From NCBI GenBank assembly GCA_947496345.1, contig CANMCL010000013.1, positions 1 through 14,801 on the forward strand: a stretch of 14,801 nt of DNA, given 5' to 3'. Position 1 is the stretch's first letter, and the number at the start of each line of letters is the position of its first letter. Made by a program: the position numbers and the translations under genes. Shown piece after piece: positions 6,392 through 14,637 of the stretch. The notes below the pieces were generated by a model. That model was not told where the DNA came from and did not search any database. It saw only the letters and a program-made list of their open reading frames with translations. Source of the stretch: Actinomycetota bacterium. Lineage in GTDB: Bacteria; Actinomycetota; Actinomycetes; Nanopelagicales; Nanopelagicaceae.

Positions 6392-7513
6392 ATGATCGCC
6401 GCAATCATTGCTGCCGCAGGCAGTGGCGAAAGATTTGGCGCAGAGATCCCCAAAGCACTTATCCAACTCGGTGATCGAACCTTAATTGAACATGCAGTTT
6501 CTTCTATCTCATCGGTTGCTGATCAAATAATTGTTACCGCACCTGCTGGTTATGAAAAGCAAATTCAAGCGCTAGTTGGTGATGGCATAACAGTTGTAAC
6601 TGGCGGGGCGACTCGTTCCGAAAGCGTTCGCATCGGTTTATCGAAAGTTTCAAGCGATGCCGAATATGTCTTAATTCATGATGCAGCGCGCGCACTCGCT
6701 TCACCGGCACTGGCACAAAGCGTTGTAGCTGCACTCAAATCTGGTGATGTTGCGGTTATTCCAGGACTAGCCCAGACAGATACTGTAAAAATTGTTGGTG
6801 AAGATTCAATCGTAACTTCAACTCCTGATCGCAATTCGATGCGCAAGATTCAAACGCCACAGGGTTTTACTTACGCACTGATTAGCCAAGCGCACGCCGC
6901 ATCAGGTGAGGCCACCGATGATGCTGCACTTGTCGAAGCACTCGGAAAACCAGTGCGGGTTATCGCAGGTGAAGAACGAGCGCTGAAAATCACAACAGCA
7001 TCCGATCTAGCAACTGCGCTGCAATTCTTAGGTAAATCAAATTCCTTTAAAACTGGTGTCGGCGTTGATGCTCATCACTTCCAAGTCGGTCGGCCGCTTT
7101 GGCTAGCTGGTTTGTTGTGGCCAGATCAAGATGGTGTTGAAGGACATTCAGATGGCGACGTTGCAGCACACGCAATCTGTGATGCACTATTTGCCGCAAG
7201 TGGTTTAGGTGATTTGGGTTCAAACTTCGGAACAAATAAACCGGAATATGCCGGTGCATCTGGCACGACTTTGTTAAAGGAAACGCGAGCTTTAATTGAA
7301 AAGAGCGGATTTAAAATTTCGCATGTTTCGGTACAAGTTATTGGTAATCGTCCCAAAATTGGTTCACGTCGCGCCGAAGCAATTGCTGCGCTATCGCAGG
7401 CTTTAGGCGGAGCAGAAGTCGCGCTACTTGCAACAACAACCGATGGAATGGGCTTAACTGGCGAAGGCAAGGGCATTGCCGCCATTGCATCAGCGCTGAT
7501 TTATTCTAAATAA
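6392..7513 (+). CDS. ispDF: Bifunctional IspD-IspF (MEP isoprenoid pathway)
   Basis: One continuous 373-aa ORF carrying two enzymes. Residues 1 to about 215 are IspD (2-C-methyl-D-erythritol 4-phosphate cytidylyltransferase), with the CTP-binding [10 protein letters not shown] (7-16) and K21, [13 protein letters not shown] (71-83), HDAAR (96-100) and TPQGF (155-159). From about residue 219 it is IspF (MECDP synthase), with zinc ligands D226 and H228 in GVDAHH, HSDGD (252-256) and H260, then GDLGSNF and [16 protein letters not shown] (348-363). It thus covers the third and fifth steps of the cytosolic MEP route to IPP/DMAPP. In Mycobacterium and Streptomyces the two genes are separate neighbours after carD; here they are joined in frame with only a few linker residues. 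No clear Shine-Dalgarno precedes the ATG, so it probably depends on carD transcription. Confidence 0.95.
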   Translation: MIAAIIAAAGSGERFGAEIPKALIQLGDRTLIEHAVSSISSVADQIIVTAPAGYEKQIQALVGDGITVVTGGATRSESVRIGLSKVSSDAEYVLIHDAARALASPALAQSVVAALKSGDVAVIPGLAQTDTVKIVGEDSIVTSTPDRNSMRKIQTPQGFTYALISQAHAASGEATDDAALVEALGKPVRVIAGEERALKITTASDLATALQFLGKSNSFKTGVGVDAHHFQVGRPLWLAGLLWPDQDGVEGHSDGDVAAHAICDALFAASGLGDLGSNFGTNKPEYAGASGTTLLKETRALIEKSGFKISHVSVQVIGNRPKIGSRRAEAIAALSQALGGAEVALLATTTDGMGLTGEGKGIAAIASALIYSK

Positions 7514-7524
7514 GCCTTGCAAGA

Positions 7525-7530
7525 TAGACT
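7525..7530 (+). promoter_or_regulatory. -10 element (TAGACT) for leaderless cysS
   Basis: TAGACT matches TANNNT and lies exactly 6 nt before the cysS ATG, so the predicted transcript starts at the A of ATG. There is no Shine-Dalgarno in the 23-nt gap after ispDF, and no convincing -35. It would give cysS-rlmB and the genes downstream a promoter separate from carD-ispDF. Confidence 0.52.
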
Positions 7531-7536
7531 TAGCCA

Positions 7537-8940
7537 ATGAGTTCGCTATCTTTATATGACACGCTAACGCGAACCACATCCCCATTTGTGCCGCTCAAAG
7601 CTGGTGAAGTGGGAATTTATCTATGTGGTGCAACCGTGCAAGCACCGCCGCATATCGGCCATGTTCGCTCAGGTGTTAACTTCGATATTTTGCGCCGCTG
7701 GCTGACCAAATCCGGCTACAACGTAACGTTTATCCGTAACGTCACCGATATTGATGACAAGATTTTGCATAAGGCAGTTCACGAAAAAGCACCTTGGTGG
7801 GCTGTTGCTATGAAATATGAACGCGCCTTCTCTGATGCTTACGCTGCTTTAAATGTTGCGCCCCCAACTTACGAACCACGCGCAACCGGTCACATCACCC
7901 AAATGATTGAGCTGATGGCGCAATTGATAGAACGCGGTGCGGCATACGCCCCCGGTAACGGAGATGTTTACCTGGAAGTTCGCAAATTAGATTCTTATCT
8001 AACTCTTTCGCGACAAAAAGTTGATGACTTGCTACCTGCAGCAGATGCTGATGAGACTTATAAAAAAGATCCGCGTGACTTTGCACTTTGGAAAGCGGCA
8101 AAGCCAGGAGATCCATCTTGGCCAACTCCTTGGGGAGCGGGTCGTCCGGGTTGGCACTTGGAATGTTCTGCGATGGCGCATGCCTATTTGGGTGAAGCAT
8201 TTGATATTCACGGTGGCGGTTTAGATTTAATCTTCCCGCATCACGAAAATGAAATTGCACAATCAGAAGCCGCAGGTTATGCATTCGCCAAGCGGTGGAT
8301 GCATAACGCATGGGTAACCGCATCTGGTGAAAAGATGAGCAAGTCACTTGGTAATTCGCTACAAGTTGCTGAACTTCTAAAAACGGTGCGCGGAATTGAA
8401 TTGCGTTGGTATTTGGGCAGCGCGCATTACCGTTCAATGCTGGAGTTTTCACACGATGCCCTAGCTGAATCGGCAACCGCGTTTCGTCGTATTGAAGGTT
8501 TCTTAAATCGCGCCACTGAAATTTTAGGATCAGCGCCAATTCCAGTTATTTCACAAGGATTTACAGATGCAATGAACGATGATTTAGCGGTTCCAACTGC
8601 CTTGGCGGGTATTTCAGAGGCGCTGCGATTGGGAAATAGCGCAATAACTTCGGGAGATAAAGCGGTGATCTCCGCCTCTGCTAGCGAAATTCGTGGAGCG
8701 CTTGAGGTACTTGGTTGCGATCCACTTGATCCCGCCTTTGCAATATCAGGTGGCACAGATTTAACAGATGCACTCGATGGCGTTATTCAACTCGCACTTG
8801 CACAACGCACTGCTGCGCGAGATCGAAAAGATTTTGCAGCATCCGATCAGATTCGCGATGGACTTGCCGCACTTGGAATAATTATTGAAGACACAGCACA
8901 AGGGCCACGTTGGTCTATCTCACAGATAAGCGAGAAGTAA
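7537..8940 (+). CDS. cysS: Cysteinyl-tRNA synthetase
   Basis: A 467-aa class I aminoacyl-tRNA synthetase. It has HIGH at residues 39-42 (PPHIGHV), KMSKS at 266-270 (GEKMSKSLGN), and the zinc ligands that select cysteine: C30, C210 (WHLECSAM), H235 and E239 (FPHHENE). The VTDIDDKI block (69-76) is diagnostic. It charges tRNA-Cys in the cytosol. The paralogue MshC (cysteine ligase of mycothiol synthesis) shares these motifs but is shorter. The full length here, the C-terminal anticodon-binding helices (roughly 310-465, with RTAARDRKDFAASDQIRDGL), and the place between ispF and rlmB all favour true CysS. The C31-equivalent GPT is GAT here, a mild variation. rlmB begins at the base after the stop. 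Confidence 0.95.
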   Translation: MSSLSLYDTLTRTTSPFVPLKAGEVGIYLCGATVQAPPHIGHVRSGVNFDILRRWLTKSGYNVTFIRNVTDIDDKILHKAVHEKAPWWAVAMKYERAFSDAYAALNVAPPTYEPRATGHITQMIELMAQLIERGAAYAPGNGDVYLEVRKLDSYLTLSRQKVDDLLPAADADETYKKDPRDFALWKAAKPGDPSWPTPWGAGRPGWHLECSAMAHAYLGEAFDIHGGGLDLIFPHHENEIAQSEAAGYAFAKRWMHNAWVTASGEKMSKSLGNSLQVAELLKTVRGIELRWYLGSAHYRSMLEFSHDALAESATAFRRIEGFLNRATEILGSAPIPVISQGFTDAMNDDLAVPTALAGISEALRLGNSAITSGDKAVISASASEIRGALEVLGCDPLDPAFAISGGTDLTDALDGVIQLALAQRTAARDRKDFAASDQIRDGLAALGIIIEDTAQGPRWSISQISEK

Positions 8941-9879
8941 ATGGCCGGCTCAGCAAAACCTCGTGGCGCAGCTCGAACCAGTTCTAAAAAAGGACCAACA
9001 GGCGGAACTGGCGGAAAAAATAAACGTCGCTTAGAAGGAAAAGGACCAACGCCAAAAGCGGAAGACCGTCCTTATCACGCAGCAGCAAAACGTAAGAAGG
9101 CTGCCGAGAAGAAAGCCGCTCCACGCACTCGCACTGGACGCAGCGAAAAACCAAAGGGTGAAATTGTTTCTGGTCGCAATGCGGTGCTTGAAGCGTTACG
9201 CGCCAGTGTTCCGGCAACAGAGTTAATTGTTGCGCGCAGTATTGACGTTGATGATCGCGTAGCCGAATCGCTACAACTTGCTTTGCATCACCAGCTACCA
9301 ATTCGCGAAGTGCATCGTGCCGAAATTGAAGGCATTAGCGCTAATAGCCAAGGAATTATCTTGGCAATTAAGCCTTACCAATACTCTTCTTTCCAAGAGA
9401 TCACGGAACGCGCTAACCATCCAATTTTGATTGTCGCACTTGATGGCGTTACTGATCCACGAAATCTTGGTGCGATTGTGCGAAGTGCAGCTGCATTTGG
9501 CGCAGCCGGTGTGGTTATGACCGAACGTCGCGCAGCCGCAATGACGGCATCTGCCTGGAAATCATCTGCTGGTGCTGCTGCACGTCTGCCGGTTGCACAA
9601 GTAACCAATATGGCCCGCACCATTGAAGATGCAAAGAAAATAGGTTGCTTTGTTATTGGCTTAGATGGTGAATCTGATCACTCTTTGAGCGGCATGAAAG
9701 TTGCGAAAGAGAATGTAATGATCGTCGTTGGATCTGAAGGCAAAGGTCTATCTCGCTTAGTGCGCGAGAAGTGCGACTTAGTTGTTTCAATTCCGATGCG
9801 TGCAACTACTGAGTCTCTTAATGCCAGTGTGGCAACATCAATTGCCTTGTTCTGGGTTGACGAGCAACGTCGCAAATAA
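8941..9879 (+). CDS. rlmB: RlmB-type 23S rRNA 2'-O-methyltransferase (SpoU/TrmH family)
   Basis: A 312-aa SPOUT-class methyltransferase. Residues 1 to about 72 are a low-complexity, Lys/Arg/Gly-rich basic extension. After it come the N-terminal substrate-binding domain (GEIVSGRNAVLEALRA, 73-88) and the knotted SAM-binding domain with motif 1 DPRNLGAIVRSAAAFG (172-187), motif 2 GSEGKGLSRLVREKCD (264-279) and motif 3 TESLNASVATSIALF (290-304). Family members transfer a methyl group from SAM to a ribose 2'-OH; the RlmB target in E. coli is G2251 of 23S rRNA. The basic tail is common in actinobacterial members and likely helps RNA binding (inference). The ATG follows the cysS stop with no gap, and cysS-rlmB is the usual actinobacterial pairing. 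The exact rRNA position modified here is not proven. Confidence 0.9.
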   Translation: MAGSAKPRGAARTSSKKGPTGGTGGKNKRRLEGKGPTPKAEDRPYHAAAKRKKAAEKKAAPRTRTGRSEKPKGEIVSGRNAVLEALRASVPATELIVARSIDVDDRVAESLQLALHHQLPIREVHRAEIEGISANSQGIILAIKPYQYSSFQEITERANHPILIVALDGVTDPRNLGAIVRSAAAFGAAGVVMTERRAAAMTASAWKSSAGAAARLPVAQVTNMARTIEDAKKIGCFVIGLDGESDHSLSGMKVAKENVMIVVGSEGKGLSRLVREKCDLVVSIPMRATTESLNASVATSIALFWVDEQRRK

Positions 9880-9900
9880 TTATCTAGAAAGAGCTAGGAA

Positions 9901-10677
9901 ATGAAATATAAGCGTTTAATCGTCTGCGGAGACTCGTACTCTGAAGGAATGTCCGATGAAATCATAAACGGGCAATACCGCGGCTGGGCAGATCGTATTG
10001 CAGATGTGATGGCGCAAGAAAATTCAGAATTTACTTATGTAAATTTGGCAGTTCGCGGAAAGTTACTTAAGCAAGTAATTGATGACCAGTTGCCGGTCGC
10101 AATCGGTTATGTCACCGGTCCAGATACTTTGTTATCTTTTCACGCCGGTGCAAATGATGCGCTTCGCCCTGGTTACAAACCCGAAGTTGCACAAGAACTT
10201 TATGCAGAAGCAGTGCGCCGCGCAGCAAAAACTGGTGCAACGCTGATGCTATTTACGGTGTTGGAGCGTACTGGAAATACCGGACGTGGCTCCGATCTTT
10301 GGGCAGCGCGCTTTAGTGAGTTCAATAAAATAGTGCGCGCAGTTGGCGCTGAAGTTGGTGCAATCGTTAATGATGCGAACAATGAAAGCTTCTTTAGTGA
10401 CAATAGATTCCTTGCCTTTGATCGTTTGCATTTAAATGCTGAAGGGCACAATCGTGTTGCCCAAGCCTTGCTGGAAAAGTTGGGATATCAATTTGATCCA
10501 AGTTGGCGGGTTCCATTGCCTCCTGCGCCTAAAACCTTTTGGTTAACACGGAGGATTTCATCTATGATTTGGTTCTTCACATTTGCACTACCTTGGATTT
10601 GGCGCAGATTGCGTGGTAAATCATCAGGTGATGGAAGAAGCGCTAAATATCCAACTCCAGCGCGTTGGCCCGTTTAG
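9901..10677 (+). CDS. SGNH/GDSL-type hydrolase with C-terminal hydrophobic segment
   Basis: A 258-aa SGNH-fold hydrolase. Block I is CGDSYSEG with nucleophile S12, block II has G53 in VRGK, block III is GAND (83-86, N85), and block V is DRLHLN with D174 and H177. So the full Ser-Asp-His triad and oxyanion-hole residues are present. There is no N-terminal signal peptide. After the catalytic domain (about 1-195) comes a Pro-rich linker, then a Trp/Phe-rich hydrophobic segment (MIWFFTFALPWIW, 222-234) followed by RRLRGK, possibly a membrane-associating tail. The substrate (lipid, acetyl-sugar or other ester) cannot be told. It lies 21 nt after rlmB, with AAAGAG at 9888-9893 as a plausible Shine-Dalgarno, and 55 nt before ppk. 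Confidence 0.85.
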   Translation: MKYKRLIVCGDSYSEGMSDEIINGQYRGWADRIADVMAQENSEFTYVNLAVRGKLLKQVIDDQLPVAIGYVTGPDTLLSFHAGANDALRPGYKPEVAQELYAEAVRRAAKTGATLMLFTVLERTGNTGRGSDLWAARFSEFNKIVRAVGAEVGAIVNDANNESFFSDNRFLAFDRLHLNAEGHNRVAQALLEKLGYQFDPSWRVPLPPAPKTFWLTRRISSMIWFFTFALPWIWRRLRGKSSGDGRSAKYPTPARWPV

Positions 10678-10732
10678 CCGCTGTCCACGACCTGATTACC
10701 AAACGTTCACTTGAAGAGGGGAGAATCACAAC

Positions 10733-12796
10733 ATGCCAGAACCACAGCATCTCATCGATCGTGAGTTAAGTTGGCTCTCCTTTAATGAACGCGTTTTAGA
10801 AATGGCGGAAGACCAATCAATTCCGCTCTTCGAACGCATTCGCTTCTTAACAATCTTTGCATCCAATCTTGATGAGTTCTATATGGTTCGTGTTGCATCG
10901 CTCTTAAGCAAAATTGAAGGTAATTCAAAATCGGCAAATTCTGCTGGGTTTACCCCAGACGAACTCCTAGAAGCGATATCGGTTCGTGTTCGTGAACTGA
11001 CTTTGCGCCACGCCAATCTATTTAAGAAAGTGATTTCACCGGAACTTATAACCCACGATATTGAATTTCTCCGCTGGGATGATTTATCAGACGATGAGCG
11101 CTCTTATGTCTCTCGCATTTTCAGCGATCGTATTTTTCCTGTTTTGACTCCACTAGCAGTTGATCCATCACACCCATTTCCATATATTTCTGGGCTCTCG
11201 CTAAATCTGGCGGTAATGGTTAAGAATCCTAAGAGCTCTGAAGAATATTTTGCGCGCATCAAAGTGCCACCGATTCTTTCGCGATTTATCCCGGTGAGTC
11301 CCGCAACACACACAACTCGATTTCTGCCGCTAGAAGAGTTGATCTCGATTCACCTGCAAGAACTTTTTCCTGGAATGTTGATTGAAGATCATTACACCTT
11401 CCGCATTACTCGAAATCAGGATATTGAACTTGAAGAAGAAGATTCCGAAAACTTGCTTACTTCGATCGAACAAGAACTCGCTCGCCGCCGCTTCGGACCA
11501 CCAGTTCGTTTAGAAATTGAATCTGGAGTTGATGAAAAACTCCGCAACAAACTATGTGAACAATTAGATATTAATCCTGCAAACGTTCTTTCACTTCCGG
11601 CTCCGCTTAATTTGCGCGATCTCTTGAAAATCACTGATCTTGATCTGCCAAAGTTAAATTTCCCTGCATTTAGATCCCGCACCGTTGCATCTTTACGCGA
11701 AGTAGATCCTGAGGAGCCGGACCTATTCTTTGCTGCAATTCGCCAAGGCGAAATTCTGCTCCACCATCCTTATGAGTCATTTACCTCATCGGTTGTGCAG
11801 TTTTTACAGCATGCTGCACAAGACCCAAATGTCTTGGCTATTAAGCAAACCCTTTATCGCACATCAGGTGACTCACCAATTGTTGAGGCGCTAATTGAGG
11901 CTGCTGAGGCAGGGAAACAAGTCCTTGCTGTAATTGAACTTCGCGCTCGTTTCGATGAACAAGCAAATGTTCGTTGGGCGCGCAAACTTGAAGCTGCAGG
12001 TGTCCATGTTGTTTACGGGCTGATGGGATTGAAGACTCACGCGAAGTTATCTTTGGTGGTCCGAGATGAAGCTCAAGGTTTGCGTCTTTACTGCCATATG
12101 GGAACCGGAAATTACAATCCGAAGACCGCGCGCTTTTATGAAGATTTAGGTTTGTTAAGCGCCGATCCACTGCTGACGGATGATTTAACAAAATTATTTA
12201 ATCAACTTTCTGGTTTTGCTCCACAATCAACTTACTCACGACTCTTAGTTGCACCTCGAACTTTACGGAGCGGATTGCTTGAGAAGATTATCAATGAGAC
12301 CGCCATGGCTAAAGCTGGACGTCCATCGGGAATTCAGATAAAACTTAACTCACTTCTCGATGAAGATTTTGTTGAAGCTCTTTACGAGGCTTCCCAAGCA
12401 GGAGTCAAGATAGACATAGTAGTAAGAGGCATTTGTTCGCTGCGACCAGGAATCGCTGGCTTATCTGAAAACATCACAGTGCGCTCAATTCTCGGTCGCT
12501 TCTTAGAACATTCGCGTATCTATCACTTTGTAAATGGTGGGGAAGATGAGTACTGGGTCGGTAGCGCTGACTTAATGCATCGCAATCTTGATCGACGCGT
12601 GGAGAGTTTGGTACGAATCGAGCGCCCTGTGCACAAATCATCTTTACAGGAGATATTTGATCTCTCGCTCAGTGATGAAACAGCTAGTTGGCATCAATCT
12701 AAAGAGAAGTGGTTACGCGTAGCAAAGAACGCTGCTGGTGAGCCTCTGCAAGATTTGCAGAGCGTCTATATCAAGCGATACAAGAGAGCTCACTAA
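10733..12796 (+). CDS. ppk: Polyphosphate kinase 1
   Basis: A 687-aa PPK1, essentially the family's standard length. The N-terminal domain starts RELSWLSFNERVLEMA (10-25) and contains FASNLDEFYMVRVASL (42-57). The catalytic phospholipase-D-like domains hold R376 (LYRT), R406 (LRARFDE), the autophosphorylated His at 436 in LKTHAKLSLV, CHMGTGNYNP (454-463) and H593 in LEHSRIYHF. It reversibly makes inorganic polyphosphate from ATP. The start is supported by a strong purine-rich Shine-Dalgarno (AGAGGGGAG, 10715-10723) 9 nt before the ATG. Its stop overlaps the mutT1 ATG by one base (TAATG), so the two are translationally coupled. The 55 nt upstream show no good TANNNT box, so it may be read from upstream. 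Confidence 0.96.
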   Translation: MPEPQHLIDRELSWLSFNERVLEMAEDQSIPLFERIRFLTIFASNLDEFYMVRVASLLSKIEGNSKSANSAGFTPDELLEAISVRVRELTLRHANLFKKVISPELITHDIEFLRWDDLSDDERSYVSRIFSDRIFPVLTPLAVDPSHPFPYISGLSLNLAVMVKNPKSSEEYFARIKVPPILSRFIPVSPATHTTRFLPLEELISIHLQELFPGMLIEDHYTFRITRNQDIELEEEDSENLLTSIEQELARRRFGPPVRLEIESGVDEKLRNKLCEQLDINPANVLSLPAPLNLRDLLKITDLDLPKLNFPAFRSRTVASLREVDPEEPDLFFAAIRQGEILLHHPYESFTSSVVQFLQHAAQDPNVLAIKQTLYRTSGDSPIVEALIEAAEAGKQVLAVIELRARFDEQANVRWARKLEAAGVHVVYGLMGLKTHAKLSLVVRDEAQGLRLYCHMGTGNYNPKTARFYEDLGLLSADPLLTDDLTKLFNQLSGFAPQSTYSRLLVAPRTLRSGLLEKIINETAMAKAGRPSGIQIKLNSLLDEDFVEALYEASQAGVKIDIVVRGICSLRPGIAGLSENITVRSILGRFLEHSRIYHFVNGGEDEYWVGSADLMHRNLDRRVESLVRIERPVHKSSLQEIFDLSLSDETASWHQSKEKWLRVAKNAAGEPLQDLQSVYIKRYKRAH

Positions 12797-13698
12797 TGGC
12801 TAAAGACTCCGCTACTCCCATGATTCAAGCCGCAGGCGCTGTTTTGTGGCGTAAAGCGAGTAACAACGAATTAGAAATTGCAGTAATCCATCGCCCGAGA
12901 TATGACGACTGGTCGCTACCAAAAGGAAAAGTAGAACCTGGTGAGTCTCATATCTCCGCCGGTTACCGCGAGATTCAAGAGGAGACGGGCTATGAATCAA
13001 TTTTTGGGCCTGAAATCGGAACCGTTGTTTATAAATTAGAAGGTGCGCCGAAAGAAGTTCGTTATTGGGCTGCTGCAGCAACAGGTCAAACTGGTAAACC
13101 TAATCCCGAAGAAGTTGATCAGGTCGAGTGGGTAGCGCCGAAAAAAGCAAAAGAGAAGCTCACCAACAAAGATGATCGTGCGATAGTTGATTTCTTTCTG
13201 GATTTTGGCGCAGATACTTTTCCAATAATTTTATTACGCCATGCCAAAGCGCTAAAGCGCACAGATTGGGATGGTGATGATGGTGATCGTCCGCTTGAAC
13301 ACCGCGGACAGTTGCAAGCAAAGCGACTCTTGCCTATCTATATGCCATACAACGCGACTGAAATTCATACTTCGGATGCGTTGCGCTGTATTGAAACAAT
13401 CGATGTAATGGCGCGATCTCTGCAAAAGACTCCAATTTTTTCAAAAGATCTATCTGAATATGGCTTTGAAACAGATCGGGAAGCCCCGATGGATTATGTG
13501 CAAGATTTAATGGACCGTGGAATTCCTGCAATAGTTTGTAGCCATAATCCAATTATCCCAAAGGTTGTTAAGAAATTAGTTGGTAAGAAATATTTTAAAT
13601 CAATGGATCGTGAGTTAGAACCAGCGCAAGCCATTGTTCTGCATTGCCGCGCAGGTGAAGTTATTGCTTGCGATTGGATCGACGAACCTTTAATTTAA
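12796..13698 (+). CDS. mutT1: MutT1-type protein: Nudix hydrolase fused to a histidine phosphatase
   Basis: A 300-aa two-domain protein. Residues 8 to about 135 are a Nudix domain with a complete Nudix box from G44 to Y66: GKVEPGE, then RE at 58-59, EE at 62-63, and G65. Residues about 142-300 are a SixA-like histidine phosphatase with LLRHAKALKRTDWDGDDGDR (147-166; catalytic H149), a HTSDALRCIET block (191-201) and the second His at 250 in CSHNP. This is the architecture of mycobacterial MutT1 (Rv2985), also next to ppk. Known members remove 8-oxo-(d)GTP or its diphosphate and cleave diadenosine polyphosphates; the phosphatase domain finishes the dephosphorylation. It starts in the ppk stop codon and ends 15 nt from the convergent ppx stop. 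Confidence 0.92.
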   Translation: MAKDSATPMIQAAGAVLWRKASNNELEIAVIHRPRYDDWSLPKGKVEPGESHISAGYREIQEETGYESIFGPEIGTVVYKLEGAPKEVRYWAAAATGQTGKPNPEEVDQVEWVAPKKAKEKLTNKDDRAIVDFFLDFGADTFPIILLRHAKALKRTDWDGDDGDRPLEHRGQLQAKRLLPIYMPYNATEIHTSDALRCIETIDVMARSLQKTPIFSKDLSEYGFETDREAPMDYVQDLMDRGIPAIVCSHNPIIPKVVKKLVGKKYFKSMDRELEPAQAIVLHCRAGEVIACDWIDEPLI

Positions 13699-13713
13699 GG
13701 TGATTTGAAGGCC

Positions 13714-14631
13714 TTAACGCTCCATCCAATCAAGCCAACGAAGGACAATTCCTTCGCGTAGCGCCCAAGGGCAAATCTCAAGCTCATTGATGTGTAGCCG
13801 CTCCATCACGTTGCGCGCAACAATTGCACCCGCCACAATTTGGCGCGCACGACTCTGCGAAACCCCGGGCAGCTCAGCACGTTGTTTATTCGACATATCC
13901 TGCAATTTTGGAATCATTTTGGTGAGCGAATTAATCTTTAAATACTTTGGATTATCCTCAAACCAATGTTCTCCTAATCTAGCGAGAGTTCTAAATGTCT
14001 TACTAGTTGCGACAAAGTGATCTGCAATATGTTTGGATATATCTTCTGGCAGAGATACTTTGATGGCTTCGAATACATAGGTTTCTAGCGCTTTAATCTC
14101 TTTCGAGGTATGTGGGTCAGAGTCAAGATATTCGCGTGTCAATCGTGATGCGCCAAGTGGAAGTGAAATGGTTGCTTCTGCTCGTTCATCATCGCCGACT
14201 GCAATTTCAAGTGAACCACCGCCGATATCTAAAACGAGCAGACGGCCACTTGACCAACCCAACCAGCGCCGTACTGCTAAGAAAGTCATCTGCGCTTCAT
14301 CATCGCCTGAGAGAACTTGCAAATCAATTTCAAACTTCTTATTTATTTGATCAAGGATCTCTTTTCCATTTTTTGCATCTCGTATTGCAGATGTTGCAAA
14401 AGCCAAGATTTCCTCCGTTTGAAAATCTTTGGCATGTGAAATTGCATCAGCGATCGATTCTTCAAGAAGTGCAACGCCCTCGGCGGTTATTTCACCTTCT
14501 TTATTTAAATATTCGTGAAGTCGCAGTTCAACTTTTTGATTTGTTGCCGGGCTTGGACGGGCTCCAGGGTGAGCATCGACGACTTGGAGGTGGACAGTGT
14601 TTGACCCCACATCTAAAACGCCCAATCGCAT
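13714..14631 (-). CDS. ppx: Exopolyphosphatase / GppA-family phosphatase
   Basis: A 305-aa protein of the ASKHA-fold Ppx/GppA family. It has DVGSNTVHLQVVD (7-19), ATSAIRDAKNG (79-89), the catalytic Glu region LSGDDEAQMTF (107-117, E112), and DIGGGSLEIAVG (135-146). The C-terminal part has ELPGVSQSRARQIVAGAIVA (253-272). It lacks the extra C-terminal HD-like domain of the about 500-aa E. coli enzymes, and matches the short actinobacterial form such as mycobacterial Ppx1 and Ppx2. Expected activity is removal of terminal phosphate from polyphosphate, and/or pppGpp to ppGpp; the sequence cannot separate these. It opposes the ppk encoded convergently nearby. The ATG is preceded by a TAGGTT -10 at leaderless spacing. 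Confidence 0.92.
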   Translation of the reverse strand: MRLGVLDVGSNTVHLQVVDAHPGARPSPATNQKVELRLHEYLNKEGEITAEGVALLEESIADAISHAKDFQTEEILAFATSAIRDAKNGKEILDQINKKFEIDLQVLSGDDEAQMTFLAVRRWLGWSSGRLLVLDIGGGSLEIAVGDDERAEATISLPLGASRLTREYLDSDPHTSKEIKALETYVFEAIKVSLPEDISKHIADHFVATSKTFRTLARLGEHWFEDNPKYLKINSLTKMIPKLQDMSNKQRAELPGVSQSRARQIVAGAIVARNVMERLHINELEICPWALREGIVLRWLDWMER

Positions 14632-14637
14632 GCGGTA

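Noticed and set aside
6980..7060. A sequencing frameshift or lost stop artificially joining ispD and ispF
   Set aside because: The reading frame is continuous and both flanking domains are complete without compressed or garbled residues at the junction, so a genuine fusion is simpler. Relatives should still be compared.
7895..8539. A 214-aa open frame on the minus strand inside cysS
   Set aside because: It lies wholly antisense to a gene with all catalytic and zinc motifs. Its product is rich in Leu/His/Arg/Gln with no recognisable motif, as expected from a codon-bias shadow.
7537..8940. MshC (mycothiol cysteine ligase) instead of CysS
   Set aside because: The length of 467 aa, the C-terminal anticodon-binding region and the conserved ispF-cysS-rlmB order favour CysS.
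13686..13701. Possible terminator hairpin between mutT1 and ppx (ACCTT / AAGGT with a 6-nt loop)
   Set aside because: The stem has only 5 bp, is weak and AT-containing, overlaps the mutT1 stop codon, and has no T-run following it on either strand.
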